A DNA stretch of 64,000 nt from Pontibacter burrus. Its GTDB lineage: Bacteria; Bacteroidota; Bacteroidia; Cytophagales; Hymenobacteraceae. Made by a program: the position numbers and the translations under genes. Positions 60,823-64,000 of the stretch are shown here, piece after piece. Numbering within the stretch: the stretch's first letter is position 1; every line of letters starts with the position of its first letter. The notes beneath the pieces were generated by a model. That model ran no database searches. It was not told where the DNA came from and saw only the letters and a list, made by a program, of their open reading frames with translations. The stretch spans positions 124,001-188,000 of the forward strand of contig NZ_JAAGWD010000002.1 in the NCBI RefSeq assembly GCF_010686685.1. Reading direction: 5' to 3'.

Positions 60823-61746
60823 ATGACACAAAAGAACTGGAAATACATTGCCATTACACTGCTTATAGTGGTTGGACTGCAACTATTTAGTCAGCAACAG
60901 CTAATTACAGCAGGTAGCATTAAGCTTGCTTCAGCAGAAGAAAATAACACAACTGTTATCAGGTCTCCGGTTGTGCCTGCTACGCTCAGTTTTGCCGGCG
61001 AACCGGTGCCACTGCATGTGCCTGATGTAGCAGAGCGCCTGGACCGTGAGCTTCTGGTGAACTCTTACCTGCACGCCACTACCTTACTCGGCCTGAAACG
61101 CATGCAGCGCTACGAGCCTGAGATTAAAGCACTCCTGAAAGAAAACGACATCCCCGAAGACTTTATTTACCTGGCGCTTGCCGAGAGCCTGTTCGGGCAG
61201 GTTACTTCACCGGCTGGGGCAGCGGGTTTCTGGCAACTGATGCCTGATACAGCCCGCGGCTATGGCCTTATAGTTAACAGCGAAGTAGACGAGCGTTTCC
61301 ATGTGCGTAAAGCCACGCTGGCAGCCGTAAAATACCTGAAAAGCGCCAAGAACCGCTTCGGCTCCTGGACCAACGCTGCGGCCTCTTATAACCGAGGTAT
61401 GGGCGGCCTGGACCGCGCCCTTAAGCAGCAGCAAGTAGATAACTACTATGACCTTTACCTAAACGACGAGACCTCACGCTACATGTTCCGGATTCTGGCC
61501 TTGAAAGAGGTGTTGGGCAACCCGCAGAAGTATCGGTTTGAGTTACCGGCAGGAGAGGGCTACCAGCCACTGCCAACCCGCACGGTTAAAGTTACAAACA
61601 CTATAACAGACCTACCTGCTTACGCACTGCAGCAAGGCACCAACTATAAAACCCTGCGCCTCTACAACCCCTGGATTAAAGACTATAGCCTGACTGTAGT
61701 ACAAGGTAAGGAGTTTGAATTGGAGTTACCTGCGAAGGCGAATTAG
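60823..61746 (+). CDS. membrane-anchored lytic transglycosylase (MltD-like)
   Basis: A 307-residue murein-degrading enzyme. An N-terminal hydrophobic anchor (YIAITLLIVVGLQLF) is followed by the SLT/MltD catalytic domain with the Glu in LALAESLFGQ, GAAGFWQLMPDTARGYGL and NRGMGGLDRALKQQQ. The C-terminal LysM-like region (TNTITDLPAYALQQGTNYKTLRLYNPWIK) would bind peptidoglycan. It cuts glycan strands to form 1,6-anhydromuropeptides. It has an unusually clear Shine-Dalgarno site. Confidence 0.92.
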   Translation: MTQKNWKYIAITLLIVVGLQLFSQQQLITAGSIKLASAEENNTTVIRSPVVPATLSFAGEPVPLHVPDVAERLDRELLVNSYLHATTLLGLKRMQRYEPEIKALLKENDIPEDFIYLALAESLFGQVTSPAGAAGFWQLMPDTARGYGLIVNSEVDERFHVRKATLAAVKYLKSAKNRFGSWTNAAASYNRGMGGLDRALKQQQVDNYYDLYLNDETSRYMFRILALKEVLGNPQKYRFELPAGEGYQPLPTRTVKVTNTITDLPAYALQQGTNYKTLRLYNPWIKDYSLTVVQGKEFELELPAKAN

Positions 61747-61785
61747 GGAGAATTGTTAGGATGGGTTTATAGTTGTATAAACTGA

Positions 61786-61938
61786 AATTGCCAGAGTGGT
61801 GAATTTTCTTCTGATGAACTATCAGATAAAGAACAGATACATTGGAAAGAGACAGGGATGTTAGAATTAATTGAATACTTTCTATACAGTCCTAATTGTG
61901 ATGAATGGTCTGCAATGTTCAAAATGAATAAACTCTAA
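61786..61938 (+). pseudogene. short coding remnant (uncertain)
   Basis: A 50-codon open stretch after a TGA, without an early start codon, translates as a plausible protein tail (SGEFSSDELSDKEQIHWK, LIEYFLYSPNCDEWSAMFK) and ends at TAA 61936-61938. It abuts a perfect hairpin and the nuclease gene, so it may be the 3' end of a gene lost during insertion or deletion. Not recognised; it could be chance. Confidence 0.3.
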
Positions 61939-61977
61939 GTAGTAAATGCCCAGATTATTTCTGGGCATTTACTACTT
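61937..61977. terminator. perfect 17-bp hairpin terminator
   Basis: Arms 61937-61953 (AAGTAGTAAATGCCCAG) and 61961-61977 are perfectly complementary, with loop ATTATTT. It lies just beyond the nuclease gene stop. Confidence 0.9.
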
Positions 61978-61979
61978 AC

Positions 61980-63305
61980 TTAATTGAAAGAAGCTTCAAG
62001 CTTAATCAAAAATTGTTCAAGCTCCTGTGGTAGGATTTCTTGACCTGAATAAAATTTGGTTACTTCATCAGCCAATTCATTCTTAGTCTTTGTTATGCCA
62101 TTAATGGTGATTCTGTCCCCAGTTAAATCTAAATTTTCTACACTAGCAGGTTGGCAGCCAAATATTTTGCAAAGTGTCTGAACTGGATATACATATTCGA
62201 TTCCATTTCTACTCCATTGAATAATATTCTCCTCAAGGATACCTTGCTTTATTAACTCAGCTTTAAGTCCGGGGTTAACAACTTTATCTAAAACTACAAA
62301 CACCCTTGTTTTGTAGGGGCTTTTTTCTAGATCTCCGATCACTTCTTTAAGTGAGTGTACCTTCTTCTTAGGATCTCCATTACTTCCAATAATTGTAATC
62401 TTATTATCAGGAAATTTTAAGCTAATTACTCTCTCTAAGTAGTTATAATCTGTCTTTCCTTCTACTATAACGAAGGCCGATGGAAAGAACATCGATTCTA
62501 ATGTGTTACCCAGTAGGTTGTATTGTAGTTTATGGAAGTCATTTACTGTCTTTATTTGTTGGCACGAAACATTATTGCCATTTTTTGAGACAATAAAATT
62601 TGAAGTGAAATCCTTCCTGTTTAAAAATATATGTGAATGGGTTGCAATGTAAATAGCCTGAAGATGTGGAAAGTATTCATTTCTTCGGGTATCGTTCTGA
62701 AAAAAATCTGATACTGCAGACTGTACACGAGGACTCAATCCTAATTCTGGTTCATCAATTATTATGTGTGTAAAAGACTCATCAAAGCAAATTCCAAGAA
62801 GAGTCATTAACAAGCGTGTTCCTGTGCTCGAAACATTTAGGTTATATCCATCCATGTCAACATAGGATTGGCTGAAATCATTATTTGGATCAACCTTTTT
62901 GATTGTAAAAGTATTTCCAATTAACTCAGAGCATAATTCAAGGAGGAGCTTTCTTTTGTTATTACTAAGTGTCGTAATTGTGGTGTTTAAGTCAATAAAA
63001 TTTTGCTCATGGTTCTGCTCCTGATTTAAATAAGTTTGATGAAACTGCTGATCATAATTTGTTAGTCTATTAGGATCTTTAGGAACGCTCGATAGATGAT
63101 ATACATGGTAGAATCTAACTGGGCTTAAATAATAACAAGTAGGCCCTAATTGTAGCTTAAGAAATTTTAATAGCAAAGATTTTCCAGAATTATTTGAGCC
63201 GGAGAAAACATAAAGATTTGGCCTTCTTGTATTTTGAACAATCTCGGATAGGTCAGGATTAAAATTGATTTCCTGCGGTGTATCTGTTGTAAATGGAGGG
63301 ACCAT
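61980..63305 (-). CDS. AAA ATPase with C-terminal TOPRIM domain (OLD-like nuclease)
   Basis: A 441-residue OLD-type protein. The Walker A is GSNNSGKS (residues 36-43), the ABC-type signature NVSSTGTRLLM (around 157-167), Walker B IIIDEPELG (Asp184/Glu185) and the H-loop ATHSH. A C-terminal TOPRIM domain starts at VIVEGKTD (Glu282) and continues with VVLDKV (Asp340). OLD proteins are ATP-coupled nucleases, many with anti-phage roles (Gabija GajA is related). No GajB-like helicase or toxin partner is adjacent. The gene is visibly richer in A+T than its neighbours and sits beside a tRNA-Leu, suggesting acquisition. Confidence 0.87.
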   Translation of the reverse strand: MVPPFTTDTPQEINFNPDLSEIVQNTRRPNLYVFSGSNNSGKSLLLKFLKLQLGPTCYYLSPVRFYHVYHLSSVPKDPNRLTNYDQQFHQTYLNQEQNHEQNFIDLNTTITTLSNNKRKLLLELCSELIGNTFTIKKVDPNNDFSQSYVDMDGYNLNVSSTGTRLLMTLLGICFDESFTHIIIDEPELGLSPRVQSAVSDFFQNDTRRNEYFPHLQAIYIATHSHIFLNRKDFTSNFIVSKNGNNVSCQQIKTVNDFHKLQYNLLGNTLESMFFPSAFVIVEGKTDYNYLERVISLKFPDNKITIIGSNGDPKKKVHSLKEVIGDLEKSPYKTRVFVVLDKVVNPGLKAELIKQGILEENIIQWSRNGIEYVYPVQTLCKIFGCQPASVENLDLTGDRITINGITKTKNELADEVTKFYSGQEILPQELEQFLIKLEASFN

Positions 63306-63353
63306 TTAAATATAAGTTTGTATAGTTACTAATATCTTTAGACTACAATAATA

Positions 63354-63361
63354 CAAATATA
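63354..63361 (-). promoter_or_regulatory. -7 box TATATTTG upstream of the nuclease gene
   Basis: The reverse complement reads TATATTTG (TAnnTTTG), about 48 bp before the start codon. Confidence 0.4.
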
Positions 63362-63404
63362 AAAAGGTTTAATTGGTATTAATTCCGTCCCCTGAAAACA
63401 AAAA

Positions 63405-63433
63405 AGCCTTGCAAATCAATGATTTACAAGGCT
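63405..63433 (-). terminator. tRNA-Leu terminator
   Basis: AGCCTTG and CAAGGCT arms with an inner AAATCA/TGATTT stem and one mismatch, followed on the minus strand by a T-run; it lies 17 bp beyond the tRNA 3' end. Confidence 0.75.
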
Positions 63434-63449
63434 TTCCATGTGTTAAAAG

Positions 63450-63533
63450 TACCCAGAGCCGGGGTCGAACCGGCACAACCGTGAAGTTATTGGTGTTTGA
63501 GACCAACGCGTCTACCAATTCCGCCATCTGGGC
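63450..63533 (-). tRNA. tRNA-Leu (anticodon CAA)
   Basis: An 84-nt class II tRNA on the minus strand: acceptor GCCCAGA/TCTGGGT (G-U at the first pair), D arm GGAATTGGTAGACG, anticodon stem TTGGT/ACCAA with loop CTCAAAC (CAA), long variable arm and T arm with GGTTCGACCC, discriminator A. It lies between the OLD-like nuclease gene and hscB. Confidence 0.95.
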
Positions 63534-63544
63534 ATGTTTCTCTA

Positions 63545-64000
63545 TCAGGAACGGGTTGCAAACTTAGATAAAGTTTCCTGAATACGCAACAAGTATTTTT
63601 TCTTCAGGTAGTAGGTTTTTACTTCGGCCAGGGCCTCTTCTTTTGTAATGCCGTGTAGCTCAGGGTAGCGCTGCAAAACCGGCAGAATATCGTTATCGAG
63701 CTGGGCAGTCAGGCCAATGGTTTTTTCACTGATCTCGTGAAACTTGTCGGCATCAAAATCGAACTCCAGTTCCATCAGCTCCTCGTTTATCTCCATCATC
63801 TCCATCAGGAAATCGCCGGGTAGTTCGTTTTTACCGCCTTCCTCAAGCAAGCCATGCTGCTTTAAAATGTACTGCATGCGCAGGTCCGCATCCGAAAGTG
63901 TGCGGTAGGCATTGGTATTCTGTGTGCTCAGCTGTAAAATTTCCTGCTGCTTCTCCTCCGGCTCGTTCGCATGAAAATCAGGGTGATACTCGCGGCTGAG
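63545..64000 (-). CDS. hscB: Fe-S cluster co-chaperone HscB (N-terminus outside window)
   Basis: The C-terminal part of an HscB-type J-protein; the frame runs open past the window end, so the start is missing. The visible J-domain end carries HANEPEEKQQEILQLSTQNTNAYRTLSDADLRMQYIL, followed by the HscB-specific domain (GLLEEGGKNELPGDFLMEMMEINEELMELE) that contacts IscU. It recruits HscA to the scaffold for cluster transfer. The order of J-domain then this acidic helical region is diagnostic. No other isc genes are visible. Confidence 0.9.
   Translation of the reverse strand, partial: LSREYHPDFHANEPEEKQQEILQLSTQNTNAYRTLSDADLRMQYILKQHGLLEEGGKNELPGDFLMEMMEINEELMELEFDFDADKFHEISEKTIGLTAQLDNDILPVLQRYPELHGITKEEALAEVKTYYLKKKYLLRIQETLSKFATRS

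Noticed and set aside
1-64000. CRISPR array or prophage
   Set aside because: No regularly spaced direct repeats with unique spacers and no phage structural or integrase genes were found.

Overview
The window looks like a chromosomal segment of a Bacteroidota bacterium, most probably Hymenobacteraceae (Pontibacter-like; family-level placement is inference). Signs are the TAnnTTTG -7 promoter boxes close to start codons, Bacteroidota-type families (DUF5687-like ABC permease, M61-PDZ protease, TonB receptor with carboxypeptidase-like N-domain, META lipoprotein, Acr3/ArsM arsenic operon) and many hybrid PAS/GAF histidine kinases. There is no prophage, CRISPR array, recognisable transposase or rRNA operon. 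Four tRNA genes are present: Lys-TTT twice, Leu-GAG and Leu-CAA.

Layout. 1-5.0 kb: a C-terminal fragment, a small basic protein, a PAS kinase, a class III aminotransferase, rlmD and a hypothetical gene. 5.1-5.8 kb: copy 1 of a composite intergenic repeat. 5.8-12.5 kb: thiL, an M23 peptidase, fabG, a membrane protein and a large vWA-like membrane protein. 12.5-13.8 kb: repeat copy 2 and two tRNA-Lys genes. 13.8-20.5 kb: TPR/SH3 protein, SDR, ABC transporter pair, TonB receptor. 20.5-31.9 kb: tRNA-Leu, NFACT protein, a tight operon of giant hybrid kinase, response regulator, small protein and MBL hydrolase, then miaA, pfkA and a TerB-like gene. 31.9-36.8 kb: small lipoprotein, SLC13/RCK transporter, repeat copy 3, M61 protease. 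37-41.5 kb: a Tyr/Arg/Asp-rich disordered protein, a META lipoprotein and the arsenic operon (arsR, arsM, acr3, arsC-like). 41.6-51 kb: gluconokinase with 6-phosphogluconate dehydrogenase, envelope proteins, two GNATs, a frameshifted gene, an M3 peptidase and heme A synthase. 51-58.3 kb: a four-gene signalling operon (NIT-HAMP-GAF hybrid kinase, CheR, CheB, REC-kinase) with overlapping genes. 58.3-64 kb: hypotheticals, DUF808 protein, lytic transglycosylase, an AAA/TOPRIM OLD-like nuclease beside tRNA-Leu(CAA), and hscB running off the end.

The least explained features are repeats. The motif AACTATAGTT (and half-forms TATAGTT/AACTATA) recurs throughout genes, terminators and spacers far above chance, resembling a HIP1-like or uptake-signal-like genome motif. 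A collinear composite intergenic element of about 0.7-0.85 kb occurs three times, with a GC-rich core whose palindrome keeps pairing through a compensatory change. Several smaller intergenic repeat families (GCGCGAGCTTG palindromes, GACAAAGGACAAAAGAC units, GAGTTTAAGAGTT units, TGTCATTTCGAG units) fill other spacers.
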